This document shows, piece after piece, positions 13,279 through 26,499 of a DNA stretch of 64,000 nt (within the stretch, counting starts at the first letter, position 1; the number at the start of each line of letters is the position of its first letter). The translations under genes and the position numbers were made by a program. The notes under the pieces are model-generated. The model saw nothing but the letters and a program-made list of their open reading frames with translations. It searched no databases and was not told where the DNA came from. The stretch comes from Apostichopus japonicus (Eukaryota > Echinodermata > Holothuroidea > Aspidochirotida > Stichopodidae), in NCBI RefSeq assembly GCF_037975245.1, contig NC_092568.1, positions 12,983,501 through 13,047,500 of the forward strand, in the 5' to 3' direction.

Positions 13279-15884
13279 GAATGTCAAGATTTGGTGGTGG
13301 ATGGAAACCATCACTGATCACTTGGTTCTTCTTCATCTTTCCAATTGCATTTGCCCTGCCACCCAGGAGAATTTAGGACTTCACAAATGTACATAGTTTG
13401 ATTTATTGATTACCATTAATCATTTCCATTCATTTGTTTCTCTTGCATTACTCTACATGTTTAACATCCAGTTTTACTTGTGTAACTGATAGAGGTAGTT
13501 TGATATCAATATTTAATTGAAATTTAAATTTTATTTACTGGTTTTCATATCAGGAGAGATGGCCGTGCTTTTCTCTTCTAAATATAACTCTGCCTTGTTT
13601 ATTACAGGAAGTTAAAAGGTAACCCCTTTTTCTCAGGAATGTAAATATATAAAAGTCAATAAAGTCACTCTTCAAGTGTGGTTTGTTCATTTTCTTAGTC
13701 ACACATGAAGCAGAAATCTCATCAAACATTCATGATAACTCAGATATGTTGCAAAGTCAAGTAATATCAAGTGATTGCCAATTTGGGAATGTTTTGATTC
13801 ATCTTTTGCAAGACCCTGGACTGTTGTTTGGTGTGTCTCTATGTAATTTTTTAAACCATTCAAGTTTACATGTGTTGCATTGGTATTTAAAACTGATGTT
13901 TTAATTCTTCTAAGGAGATTATTGTGTGTGTCATTAATGGAAGTATCAATTCATATCCTGGACATGTACAACTGTCATTGCAGATATGTATGTGTAGCAC
14001 CCATTCCCCCTCCAACCCCCCACCCCCCAAAAGGATCTCATTTGGAGTATATAGTGAAGAAAGCTTAACATTCTTAGTAGGAAATACCTCTCAATTTCTA
14101 ACTTATTGCTCACTTTTAAAGCAGCTTTCTGAGATGGCCTTTGTATTTATCTTGTTTGTTTGTTTTATTCCATAACACTCTTACAACAGACATTGCCATG
14201 GGTATACATAGACTCTTCTTGATAATCACCATGTAAGCATAAAATGAAAGTCAGATCTGTCGTAGACCACCTTAATTGATGAATATGACAGAAGCTCATG
14301 CTGTTAATTCCGTAGCTTAATCTAATGAATGTGTTGAATTGTCCAAAACTACTGGTGACTCACAAAGACAGCTTTCCAGACAGTGGATGGTGTTAGTGGT
14401 CAGGTTTAATAACTTTATCTGGTCAAATTATGAAAAGAGAAGTTAATGGCCGAGATTGGTTTGCATCTTCCTTTGTTAAAGATAAGCAGTGATTTCATCC
14501 AATAGGATGAGCTGTCTAAGAATTCCCTGGATAATGACTGATTTATGGACTGTTTGAGTGTAAACCATAGATTAAAGAAGCCCTTTCCAGATTATACCTG
14601 GCTTTGATGAAGGACAGTCCAAATCAGTTGGCAGTACAGGCAAACTGCTGATAAATCATTTCAATGCAAATTATGTATTTACATCAAATCCATTTTTTCA
14701 CTGACCGAAACTTAAGCGTTATAAAGTAATAGTAAGAATCATTAGATAACAGACATATTTTGATATGTATGCAGTAAACATATTAGTACTTATGTAACAG
14801 AGAAGTCTTTTAGAGAGATCTGTCCCATGTCCTTACACTAGCTCTATGTTCACCTTTCAATCTCCTAGCTAGGAGCACAGACAGATATTCTCCTACATCA
14901 CATTTCCCAGAAAGATTAATAACAGGTTTTATTTACTCAGAGCTTGGGAAAATGACGTCCCGAATAGACCGGGTTTATTACGTATTAAGTTTCAAGAAAC
15001 GGCTGCACAAACCGGAAGTGTCCAAAATCGGGAATGGTGCGAAAAATAAGCCCAGCACTTCTTTACATTGAGAGCTGCTGGAAAAGTGTATTTCACACCC
15101 AGTACCGTACCGAGAACTTTGACTTATGGATGTAGTGTTACTTGAAACACATCTCGACAACTATTCAAAGACATGGTTGAAGTTCGTCTCATCAGTTGAG
15201 CGTTTGAGCAAGCAATTCTCCAGTGATACTGAAAGCAAGATGGTGGCAAGGTGTCAGAAATTGCTTATTTTAAGTGTCGTTTTTTGATACCTTAAGTTGA
15301 TATCTTATTTCTGCTTGCCACTTTCTAAATGTGTGAGGCTATTTTATTCTGTATAATAGTCTCTACTATATAACTTAAAACATTAATTCATCTCAGTGAT
15401 TTTCACCACCATCCTTGCCAGCAGTGGTAATGGTCACTTGTTGTTGCGTGTGGTTCTTATTTGGAGGAATTATATTAATACCTTATATATGTGCTGCCAT
15501 CTTTCTTGGCAATTTATGTTAGTTCAGTGTCAAGAAAGAGTTTTACGAGACAGATGGATTTTGTAATTTCAATTATTTCTGTGGAGTTGCTTTGATACCT
15601 TATTAAACTCTTGTTTTAATCCTTTGTGATTTGAAATGATATTATTAAAATAACTGATGTGAATATGTGCTTCAACTATGCTTTGTTGCCAATTGTAATA
15701 TGAAGGGAGTCAAAATCTCTGCAACCATTAACCTTGGTATAAATAATATGTATCGTCTTCTGTTGAGAAGTCTCAGTTTATGAGGAAGCAAATAGATAAC
15801 GTACCAGATATGCTCATTATTATTCTTATTCCTGGCAAACAGATGATTCAGTTTCTTACAACTTTGTTTTCTTTTATTTGATAG
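13279..15884. other. Non-coding 5' flank or intron before exon A
   Basis: No exon is supported. A patch richer in CpG at about 14942-15230 stands out from the CpG-poor surroundings and contains a TGACGT half-CRE and a CGGAAGT ETS-like site. It could be an old transposon fragment or regulatory DNA. The end of the stretch carries the T-rich tract and TTTGATAG acceptor of exon A. Confidence 0.4.
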
Positions 15885-16346
15885 GACTCATCTGCATTGT
15901 TAGACAGATTGGAGGTTCCCTATAATATGAGAGAGGCCTGGATGAATAACCAGTGTCAGGTGTGCTCTACCCATCTTCTTCACCTAAAGCATGAGGCGGT
16001 GGAGATGGTTCAGTCTCTGGAGGACCCTCACTGCAGCACAGGACCCGCTGGCCTCGGCAAACTCTCAGGGGTGATTGGCTCAAGCAACCTTGCGTCTCTA
16101 CAGAGATACCTCTATGCAAACCATGCCCATGGTGGTAACAATCCCAGTGGCCAACGCCAAGGGAAACCAGGAAAAGGCCGGATGCCACCAAAGTTGCCTA
16201 CTGCTATGCAGGCTCAACAATATTTAGAGGAAACAATAGGCCCTGGATGGTGGAACCATCCCAAATTTAGTGCATTCTTCCAACAACAACAACAACAACA
16301 ACAACATGCTCCACACCAGCAACATCAACAGCAGCACCACCAACAG
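15885..16346 (+). CDS. KIF26: KIF26-like kinesin, internal N-terminal exon (exon A)
   Basis: This is an internal coding exon of 154 codons, in phase 0 at both ends. The acceptor is TTTGATAG|GACTCA and the donor CAACAG|GTATGA. Residues 7-45 read DRLEVPYNMREAW, then CQVC (24-27), then STHLLHLKHEAVEMV. From memory, this matches the second Cys-rich module of KIF26A/B, where the same spacing of 'KLQVPNTIRKAW', CxxC and 'THLNQLKQEA' occurs. A second conserved motif AMQAQQYL lies at residues 107-114 (AIQAHQYL in KIF26B). The end is a Gln/His-rich tract. KIF26 proteins are divergent kinesins with an ATPase-defective motor that act in signalling, cell adhesion and axon/cell migration (VAB-8 in nematodes). 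The single gene symbol covers the A/B pair, since I cannot tell whether the lineage has one copy. The protein start lies upstream and the motor downstream of the window. Confidence 0.88.
16281..16304 (+). repeat. Pure (CAA)8 tract encoding polyglutamine
   Basis: Eight uninterrupted CAA codons encode Q8 inside exon A, followed by a mixed CAG/CAA/CAC/CAT Gln-His stretch up to the splice donor at 16346. This is a coding microsatellite and a likely site of length polymorphism in the KIF26-like protein. The region aligns to a poorly conserved linker of the family. Confidence 0.95.
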
Positions 16347-18775
16347 GTATGAATGACCATATTGATATCAAACATGTTTCTACTTTTCTTTGTTCTATGT
16401 TACATAACTTGTCTACAGGGTCCAGTAGCTTAAACTGAAAGGTCAGCAGTCATTTTATATCACATTTGAAGTACTTCCAAAAGTAAATTTCTGTTAATTC
16501 CTCTCAGAATTTTCATTAAATAATGAATAAGCAGTTAACTTGGGAAGGTAGCTCCAATGAGAGTGCACTGTAAAATTTGTATAGTGCCCTCTATTAATCC
16601 TAGCCTGGCAGGATTCTGCCCAATTGTAGTATTGACTCAATCTCCACAGGGAGACACATATTTGCCAAGTTCACATTAGTTGTACTGCTAGTGTATTAAA
16701 TTGGACAATAATTATGATTTTCTTAATGTTAATGGAGCACTAACTGAGATAGATTTAAAAACAGTTTTTGTTGTAATCGTTTTAACTGTAATTCATAGAG
16801 AATATCACCTTGAATTATTCAACAAGTTTTTGTAAGTGTGGAATATGTAAGTTAGTTGAAAATGCAGGAGAGGATTTCAAACTGTACAATATGAACCTCT
16901 TCCTTTTGAGAATAATAATGTTGTGTATAGTTTATAAACATAAGTTATACACTTTATATTTCATGTGAATGTGATATAAAGCTGCATATTGTAGTGACTG
17001 AATGAAAGTATGCATTAGGTAAGTCTATACCGATATCACAAAGAACAGGAAGCTGACATATCTATACAATATGTAAACTGCATGAATTGTGACCTATTCA
17101 CTCAATGACAATGGGGCATTATTAAATCTCTATAATTTCATTTGTCTTTCATTCTGCTCTTGTTCTAAAATGGAAGACAAAGTTTTCATTATGTTCTCAT
17201 GTTGCATTTTCCTGGAGAGAGGAGCTAAAGGTTGACAGCCTTTTGAAAATTGGCCTTGTCATAGTGGAGATTAGAAATAGGTTGGTGACACTCACTATAG
17301 GCCTACATTGTTATTTGGGCTGTTGTTAATAACCCTGAATTAGGGTGCCCTGGTTTTACTTGAAAGGGAACTAGGACATTTATTAGCCTGGCTTTTGTAT
17401 CCCAGTCTTAGAGGTCAAGTTTGAAAGAGATACTGGCATTCATTTCACTGGCTTCTCTTGGAAGGTTTAGCTTAAAGCTTAAGGAAGGAAGCTTAAAGCA
17501 CCTGCTTGTTACTTGGTCACTATACTAACACAATCGTATTGTTATATGCATTTACAGTACTTAGAAATAATTAGTTCAGTGTTCCCCTCTCATTTAATAT
17601 GTTACATTAGATTATCATTAACCTTTAAAAGTTACTATCATTGTAAAAAAAAATTGATTTGCCCTGATTCTGTAATCAGCCAGTCTTGAAATTTGGAATC
17701 AAACCAAATATATAATATAAACATTGCAACAGGCTAACAATGTGACCCTTCTTCAAGCTAGCATGTATCCTGTGTGTTTGTGTGCATATTTGTAGCATTA
17801 GAATGACATGTTTTAGTTGTGAGCACACACAGCTGCTTTAATAAACAATTAAACATGGTACATCTGTCAATTGAATCAGAGGATGTCCATAAAACAGGAT
17901 ATTAAATGATAACCAAGTGAGAAATACTACTGTGGTGTAGTAAAAAAGTAAAGGGGTCTTGTGGTTAGAAGTAACATCATTGTGAGTGAGTCATACTGGA
18001 AGGTAATCAACAGGGTCTGTTGTCTGTGGCTTTTCGGGGTCATTAATTGATACTGGGTTTTCCAAAACTGAAACAGACAAAACTTGCTACCAGTAAGAGA
18101 GCAACTGTTGTTATTTTGGGTCTGAATGAGGTTTAGAGAACAGAAGTTGAGTTCTTTTTTCCTATCCAGTTTACCATCATGGTGTTAAGAGCTACATAGT
18201 ATTTGTTTTCAATAGTTTGTTGCTATTTTGTTGGTAGGCTGTCTCATCAGCATTATCAGATGGTGTTACTTCTTCTGCTTTTATCATCTATAGGTGTTTG
18301 TTAACTTGGAAAAAAATTAAATAACATAAAAAAAAATAGAAAAAAGTGTGATTGAAATAACCATTCAAATTTCCCAAGGCAGTTTATGTATTGAAAGGTC
18401 ACCGTGTCATGTTTGGTTGCTTCGTGAGGGATTCGTTTTGAGTTTTGTCATGTGTCTATGTTGTCTAAGCAGAGAGTGGGCTAAGTTATTCCTTTTATGC
18501 CTTTTAGTACTCAAATCTTCTGGGTTCCTAAAATCTGAAGGTTTGAAAACTGTTTTTGAAAACTTGAAAACAAGTTTTGAAAACTCCACTCATCACCACC
18601 TCTTTGGAACCATCCCACTATTGGAAACTCTGGAAGAGATGTTCTTGTTTTGAACTTCCTGTTTATATATAACTTTACTGGTATTCCTACAGATTGTATG
18701 CAAATTGCAGTACTTATTTACTAGCTGGTAGTTTGGTATCTACAAGTTCATTAAGTACATTTAGAAAATTGCAAG

Positions 18776-18847
18776 CTACTTCCAAACCAAGGGAAAGGGA
18801 GTTGCTATTTTCTACTTCCAAACCAAGGGAAAGGGAGTTGCTATTTT
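18776..18847. repeat. 36-bp exact tandem duplication
   Basis: The 36-bp unit beginning CTACTTCCAAACCAAGGG occurs twice in a row without mismatch (18776-18811 and 18812-18847). Complete identity suggests a very recent event. Confidence 0.93.
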
Positions 18848-21800
18848 CATTCTTATGAGTGGTTTACGAAAATAGGGGGCGCTGTGTAACATTTAACAGC
18901 ACAGTGACTTGCTTGGGCTTTGTGAACAATAAAAAGTGCAGCTATGTTATTGCTGTTGGCTGCTGATAGCAAACATGAAAATAATCAAATTTTTAATACT
19001 CCGTATTAACGTTCAAATAGTTGTTCAGACTTATGGTCTGGTTTAGTGAAGTGTCTGATAATGCTGTTTCTGGTGAAAGTCACATACATATTTGTTAGGC
19101 AAAATGAAATTTCAAGTTGTTAATTTTCTTCCGGCACCCGAAATAATCTTGTACTGCACAACATACAAATAGGTGGTGTCTGTATTAAATGCAGTGTTTC
19201 CAATGAGCAGAATGGGTAACATTACTGTGAAGACTGTGAGAGAAACACATCCAATGTTTTGATTCAAAGAATAACAATGAGACTTTGTGCTTGCTTTATC
19301 TTTGTGTGTTTAGTCAACTTTGATTGCCTTGCTACCGGTCATCGGTTTTGCCACTATCTGAGAATAACTAGGGAAGACGGAACCTTGATGAAAATAACTT
19401 TTAGCTATTAAAATTTGAGTCCAAAACTATTCTCTTTTAAGCACTTTTAACATAGGAATCTCAATTAATGCCACATATGTGATTAAATTGAACTCTTAGA
19501 GTAAAGTTTCTACTAGGACTTGAACATGAGGAAAAGGTGAAAGAGGTGTCTTTTCTCTACATCATCTTGGCACTTCGTGGACCAGTACAGATGTTTCTGA
19601 TCTCTGTTTAGATGAACACCCACATTTCCCAAACCTTCCATAAGGCAATTCCAACTCTGACTGACCAATGAAATTGTGCCCAGAGTTATAAAAAAAGGGA
19701 TTTGAATCTCACCGACTCAGAATGTCATCTAAGCGTTTTATACCTCATCTTTTGACACAAATGTCAGCATGCTGAAACTCTTTTAAGTGTTTCTAAAAGT
19801 CCTTTACTAAAAGTTTCTATGGCTAGATATTGAGGAGGGACAAATGCAACTATTTATACTCAGATTACTAAAAGTTCTTCTGACTGTGGCAGAAAGTTCA
19901 TCTGTACAATCTTGATCAATGGTGACTATTTTTGGTCTCTCTAACATTTTGTGGGTAATAATACTGATGACTGTTTTAAGATGGAAAACTCCTTCAAAAT
20001 GAAGCAGTGATGATCATAAATAAACTAGAAGGACAAATGTAATGGTTACCTTGCTCTAAACCTTTCAGTCAATTTCTTTCCCTCATTTCAAGGTGTTTTT
20101 CTGGATTGATAGATTTATGTCTGTTATTTGATACCCCCTCATCTGTATCTGGAAACAGTTTTTGCCACCAGCAAACACAGTTTAAAGGGGGACTATACTA
20201 TACAGTGAAGCAAGGCATGATATTGTCAAAGTTAAATGAAGACTGTATTATCAACTTTTTGTCTCCGCGGCAACTAATTATGAATACAAATATTGTAACC
20301 ATTTGTTGGTCTTGTTCTTGCCCCAATTGAACATGAAACAAAGTCTCTAAGTTAAGTGCATATTTTTTAATGAAGGTTGTTTTTAATAACAATATCCTTT
20401 TTCCCCCCTCATCTGATCAACTTTCCTTTTCAAACAGCCAAGAGAAATTTCCAACAGTTTAAAATCATTTGCTTCTGCTGGTCAGATATTAATGATAGCC
20501 ATAATAATGTATTAATACATTTCATTGTAATGATCAATCTATTCCCTACTCTCTAACCATTCTATTTTGCGAAAATTAACTGGGTTTGATAAATTCATAA
20601 TGGTTATATTAGTGTACACAATGTTTACCTAGATTCTTATGCAAATAATGGTACTAGGGTTTTGCCTTGGCACATCTGTTGCACAAATGTTGCAGGCCAA
20701 GGCTGAACTTGTTTTGAGCTAGGTGTTCAAAAGTACAATGGACTCTGTCAGATCATTAAAACAGTTATTGTATGCAATGAGATACCATACTGATGATTCC
20801 CTATCCTTTTTCAGAAGCTTAAGCTGCATTGTTATTTAAATCACTCTAAATAGCTTGGTGGGTAAATACTGCTACTCTAGCTAGGGTCAAGCATGGGTAA
20901 AATTCCTCTGGTGTCAGTTTTGTTTTGACCTCTCAATAGTGAATTCAACTCTGTGTAGTAGCTGATTTACATCAGATATTTTGCCCTGTATGCTTGGGAA
21001 CCACATAGGCGCAATATTTTTGTATGTTTTGTCATTACTTTTGACATGAAGTTTGCAGATGAATCAGCAATGTGGCAGCGGCCTCCTATCAGATTTTAAG
21101 AATTGATGAGAAGAGGCCAGAGAATGGAGAGAGCTCTCTCTTTCTCATCTTTCATATCTGATACCTCTCTGTATCCTTCAAAAAATAGAGCAAAGATTGT
21201 GTCAGATGGCGAGCAAAATATCGCAGTTCCATTATCTTTATGAATCTACCTAGGTAATTCAGAATTTTATGTATCTTAAGGTGCAATCGAGGGGTAAACA
21301 TTAGAGCGTGTTATCGTTCAGTCTTGTCTGTCCTTAAACTTACTTTAAAGGGGTTACCAAGATCACAGATGTTAACTTCTTCTTTTCTAGGCTGAGGTTT
21401 TATTTTGGCATTTTTGCGATAGGACTATATAACATTGCTGAGCACAATTCAATCAATTAAACTGTTAATGAATGATGTGTAGAGGGAACTTATTCTCTTT
21501 TATATACTGTAGACTATAAGATGATTTTGAGATTGTAGGGGGTGTCTTTAAATTGAAACAGAACCCAAAAGTTCTTTGGATACATATTTATCTTTTTGCA
21601 TTTCTGAGTGGTCAGGAAGAGAGCCCTGCCTGAAGATTGAGGTAACAGATAAAGTTTAGAATTATAACACCTGTGTGGTGGTTATCTCTCCAGGGTATCA
21701 CAATCTCTGGAAACCAGAACTGTTAGTAATTCATCCATCATTCTGATGGGCAGATGTCAAAAGAACTCTCATGTTGACATTTGGAAATAAGACCCTTCCA

Positions 21801-23357
21801 TTGAAAAACTAAAATATTCAAAACATGAAAGGGATTGCAAGATGTTGGCATGGCAACTCCAAGGCTTTGAAGAGTTGTGATCTGATAACAGGCATGTACA
21901 GTTTATAGTTCATTTAATAAAAAAAATTAGGTCTTTGTCCTATTTGACAACTGCCTGTTTGAAATACCCTTGGAAGGCTTGGACCAATTAGGACACATCA
22001 CCCTTGAATCTGGGAGAATTGTATGCAAAGCACAAATTAAAAGAGCTCTTCAATTGTTAAATCAATTGACTTTGCAAATTTGGAAGACTTGAACTCCTAA
22101 AGTTGGGCACAAATCATAAATTGACTTGGATATGTGGGCTATTGAAAATGTTTGAGGTAGGTGAAAACATTGACTTTTTGCAACAGGGTTAAGCAAAATA
22201 TTTTCTAGGTTATGATAATTACTTCTGAAATAAACGTCCTTATTTGACCCTGTGGAAACGATTTCTGTTGCCTGTGTTGAGACTTATCTTGGATTTTTGA
22301 CTTGAAAACCAAAGAACCAAGAATTGTGCCCTTGTTGGCACAGCAAGAAAGAACCAGCTTGATTGGTGAAGCTTCTGAATGTTAAGGTGCCTCATGTTAC
22401 CAATACATAGTGTGGTAATAATTGTCATGGGTAGTTCAGTGAACATTTTTTTCTGGTGATTAAATTAACCGTTTGTGTCCTACATCTGAAATTTCTATAG
22501 TCATTTTGCAATGATTACAAAAACTATGGAAGATTTATTAATTTTCTCAGAAATTCTCCCAACTAGTTATTCCAATGAATCGTAAGGCTTTTAAAAGAAT
22601 TGTCTGGTAGCCATTAGAAGTTACCTTTAAAGACAATAAACGATGTTCCAACATGTTTTCAAAATATGAGAATGCTATTATTGCGTTTGACAGAGAAACA
22701 ATTTTTGAATCATTTAAGATATTTAAGATTTCAAATATATTTGAACAGTTGTGAACGTGACATCATCTGGGCAAATGCAGATTGCTATCTTCCAATTCGC
22801 TCGTTTTGCCTATTTGCCTGCATTACACCATTCACCAAATTGATACGTTCGAACAAACAGTGCTTTTGGTGAAAAACTGGTGAATTTGAAAACTAGATTT
22901 CTACAAGAAGAAAACGTCAAATCGGGACAATTTGCACATGGTTAGAAAGAGCAAAAATAAGAAATATGAGGACAATGTATCAAATCTTCCACCAGACAAC
23001 TCCTTTAAGGACAGGAATCTTTGGGCCACTTAACTTTGCAAATAGAACACTGTTTTTGATGCCAACTTTGATCAGACTTTAATAAGCAGTAGGAAAACTT
23101 CCCTTCTGTCTTTACTCTCAGTAGTAGCATTCGCCTTGTCATTAAGATATGCACAGGAAACATTACCATTAGCTTCCTATCAAAATGTAATATCTGCTCA
23201 AGCAAAACTAATCACACTGCCATTTTTGAGGGTAAATTTGATGTGCATAGCCTAGATCTACAGAGCAAACAGACAGAATACACAGACCCTAAAAGGGAAC
23301 AGTTGTTATGGATGAGGAAAACACTCAGTCATTTGGATGGACATGTAGCAGTCTAAA

Positions 23358-23474
23358 TTGAGACGTTTGATGTGACAGTAGGCTCATTTGTCCTTTAAAT
23401 CCAGTTCTACAGTTCTACAGAACTGAGACATTTGATGGACACTGTACAGTGACATAGGCTCATGATTGCTTTAA
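23358..23474. repeat. Diverged tandem duplication
   Basis: TTGAGACGTTTGATG...GGCTCAT...CTTTAAA (from 23358) is followed by CTGAGACATTTGATGG...GGCTCATG...CTTTAAA (from about 23422). The spacing is roughly 65-75 bp because of internal insertions. The two are separated by a short CAGTTCTACAGTTCTACAG direct repeat. Confidence 0.6.
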
Positions 23475-25699
23475 ACTTTCTACAGTACTGCTTGCTCTTA
23501 ATGCCTCATTATGATGCATTCAATCTTACACACAAACTAACCAACACCTAGCTTTGTATACTACCTTGTGGTAGTATTGCTTAGTAAATAATCACACAAT
23601 CAAGACAAGAATATATAATAAAAATATATAAAAATATAATAATGCAAATAAATATACTGTTTACCAAACATTTGGCCTTTACCTCCAATTATGTGATTAG
23701 TCCATTAGTGGCAATACTTCACATTAAAGATCATCTTGTTAGTACATTAATTCCTATTTTGTGTTAATCTGTTAGTAACATACTTCCACATTTTGTATTT
23801 TTTTTTTGTTATAATCCATTTAGGTATAAAAATGCAAATATAATATTGCCTCCAGGTCAGAATATTGGAGAAATTGCAACCCAACTCAAAATGCAGCAGC
23901 TCTTAAATATTATATATCTGAGAGTTTGGCACTGTGGTAGCAATGTAGCAGATGAAGCCTGAACTACAGAAAAATCTAAAAGGCTTGTAAAATATTAGAT
24001 AAAGTGTGATTCATTTAGGTTCAGCAAAAGATAGAAAGCTGTAGGGTAGGAAATGAGGTTCATTGCCCATCTGTTTTAGGGAGTCTGCCCTGTTTTACAT
24101 CTCACCATAAATGATGGCCTGCCTATCTTCAGGAACCACTTAAACGTATTTGTCTCAAAGATGTAGGTAGCTGTTTGATTGAACTAACTATGGGAGTGCT
24201 GATTTGCTCGAAAAAGGAAGTTTGTTTACTCTTTTTGACAGTCAGCTAAACTCAAAATTAAACAATGATGTTTTGATGGACAGCTTGGCATCTTACGGAT
24301 TTTCTCTTGGGATTTTAGATTTTTTCTGCTCCCATTTTTTTTTGTCAATGTTCAATAGGTAGCCTAACAGCAGCACATAATTTTAAATAATTCTTGAATA
24401 AAACAAAGGGTATTCCAAGGGAGGAGGTGTTTCTTTACTTTTTGTCAATGTTTGCACAGATTTCAATACCAAAAACCTTTGTTGACTATGGCTAGAGTCA
24501 AACTAAACAAAGGGTATTTGATAGACAGGACAGAATAGCAGTGTTTGTGATAAACAACCAAAACTGCATAAAGTCCTGAAGGCTGGCCTAATCTTTCTCT
24601 TTTCAGGTTAATTTTTATATTCTTTGGTTTCTTATTACACTCACTGGACAAAGAATGGTCTAAAACATTGACGTCAGATATAAAAATAATTTCTTTTTCT
24701 GTTTAGATATATATTACCCTATGTAGGAGCAAAGATTAATTTTTGCATTTTTTGCTTCAAGTCATAGACACTTAAATTTATTCACCTTGATCAGAACTAT
24801 AAAGGTAAGTCCACCAAAATCATCAAATTTGTTAAAGAATAGAACAGAACTAATGCATGTATGTACCAGAAACAGGCTATTAGATTGGTGGAATTCCTTT
24901 ATCCTTCCATCTCCTATCCTTTTACAGTTTCATGGTTCAGAGTTAGTCAGTTTGACAGGTTTCACATGAATATAGCTATATGTTTGAGTCTCCAATAAAA
25001 ATCCCAAATTAGATAAGCAGTCCTTCTCTTTAGCCTCTCCTACTAGTGAGATGTTTCTCAATTCCTTGCACTCCTAATTCTAACTCAAATTCTAAGAGGC
25101 AACTTAAGATTGTATCATCAGTCCTTTCTTTAATTCCCCTCCTCCCCCCCCCCCAATCTAGGCCATCAACATGGAAAATGGAAATTTTTTGATGAACAGC
25201 CATCATATTCAAGGTCATACTCTTGTGATTAATGCCAACAAAAAAGCAGTTATGTTATAAATGATTCACACACCTCTGCTTCGTTACAGTGTCGATGAGT
25301 ATGTAGTGGTATATTGTTTTCCTCCATTACTTATGGTAATTGCAAGTACTTGGACAGATATAGAACTCAAAATTCACCCAATTTTGTGTCCTAGTTTTTC
25401 ACTTTTTATCCATGATTTATGAGCCATATTCATCCTCAACTGAATATTTGTATTGAATGGCATGTAAAATTAGGCAGAATTACCATTTAATTGCTCTCCA
25501 ATAGTCCCATGTGTACACTACATGATCTACAACTTGCAACCGACCATGAAAACATTGCCAGTGGCGGCAGGGCAGAGATGATGGCTCATCAATATTCACG
25601 AGCCATCCTAACTTTCAATCCAATCACAGTCACAGTTGATCAAGTTACCAATGGACTGTTCCATTTTGTAGCAAATCTGATGTTGCTATGAATGAAGAG

Positions 25700-26499
25700 A
25701 GATTGTGTGTGGTTTGGGTCGTCGCGTACTGTGTGAATGAATTTCCTCTGTGTGCAAGCCCGCCAGATAACAGCTGTAGTACTTGTTTAGAATACCGCGG
25801 GAAGGATTTGTGGTGACCCTTTTGTTTGAGTAAACTGGACAGGCAACAGTTTTAATCACTGTACAAGGTTAATTTTCTCCAAATGGTCTTTCATTTCGGT
25901 GCCTAGTTGACTTTGTTTTCTGTGGAAAGTACTTGAAGCATTGAGTCTTTCACACATTTCAGGAGACTTGCGTGTTTACTCACTCCACATGTAATCGCTG
26001 CATTTATTTTTGAAAGAACTATGAATGGAACAGCCCACAATCAGAGTGAACACACTCTGTGGAGGAGTATGGGCAGATATCAACAGACGACAGCTCATTG
26101 AGATTGTCTGTGTTGTTGTATCATGCTTGTTGAAGTGGTTCTAGCTTGATTTCCTGTGGTGTGGTGTGTATAGTCAGGAGTATTGTTAGAATTATCATTT
26201 CTGACATTTGTTGTTGTTGTTGTTGATAAACCTGACTATTACCATTGATTGCGTGGTACCGATTGTATCACAGAAAGTACAGCTTACCAGAAATCTGCAG
26301 TGACCATACATAACTCTATCATGGACTGTACCTACACGAGTTGGACTAATTTTTGCAAGAATACTTTTCATCTGGAAATGATACACTGAGTGTGTAAAAT
26401 TGGATTCTACTAAGTTTTCCATATGATCTGATTTTAAACAAAAGTATACAGTATTTACAAGCATAAATGGATTTATACTTTCAACCAAATTCCCACACG
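25700..26499 (+). promoter_or_regulatory. Candidate internal promoter and alternative first exon
   Basis: A patch with CpGs (GTCGTCGCG, TACCGCGGG) at about 25716-25800 stands out from CpG-poor intron. It is followed by about 700 bp without large repeats ending at a consensus donor, CACACG|GTAAGT, at 26499/26500. The last ATG (26467) directly follows an in-frame TAA and opens 11 codons that leave the exon in phase 0, the phase in which exon B (46168) begins. If used, the transcript would encode a KIF26-like protein without the Cys-rich module. Upstream ATGs with short frames (for example 26022) would weaken initiation at 26467. There is no direct evidence of transcription. Confidence 0.25.
26467..26499 (+). 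CDS. Possible alternative start exon of the KIF26-like gene
   Basis: ATG at 26467 encodes MDLYFQPNSHT and then meets the donor GTAAGT in phase 0. Exon B also starts in phase 0 (SGYTAPAQ), so the two could be joined without a frameshift. The start has G at +4 but T at -3, a middling context, and an in-frame stop immediately before it. This is an inference from splice phase and the quality of the donor only. Confidence 0.2.

Larger units (their letters stand above)
16347..25699 (+). other. Intron (first third of the ~29.8-kb intron)
   Basis: The intron starts with GTATGAATG directly after exon A. No additional exon with a family match was found. It contains a 36-bp tandem duplication (18776-18847), a diverged duplication at 23358-23474, a poly-C run near 25145-25154 and several A/T-rich simple stretches (for example about 23610-23650). 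The open frames 18348-18653 and 25491-25691 lack domains and convincing splice signals. Confidence 0.7.

Noticed and set aside
13880-14175. Overlapping open frames with a Pro-rich segment
   Set aside because: They read through a C-rich simple stretch, have no domain, and two frames are open at once. Composition explains them.
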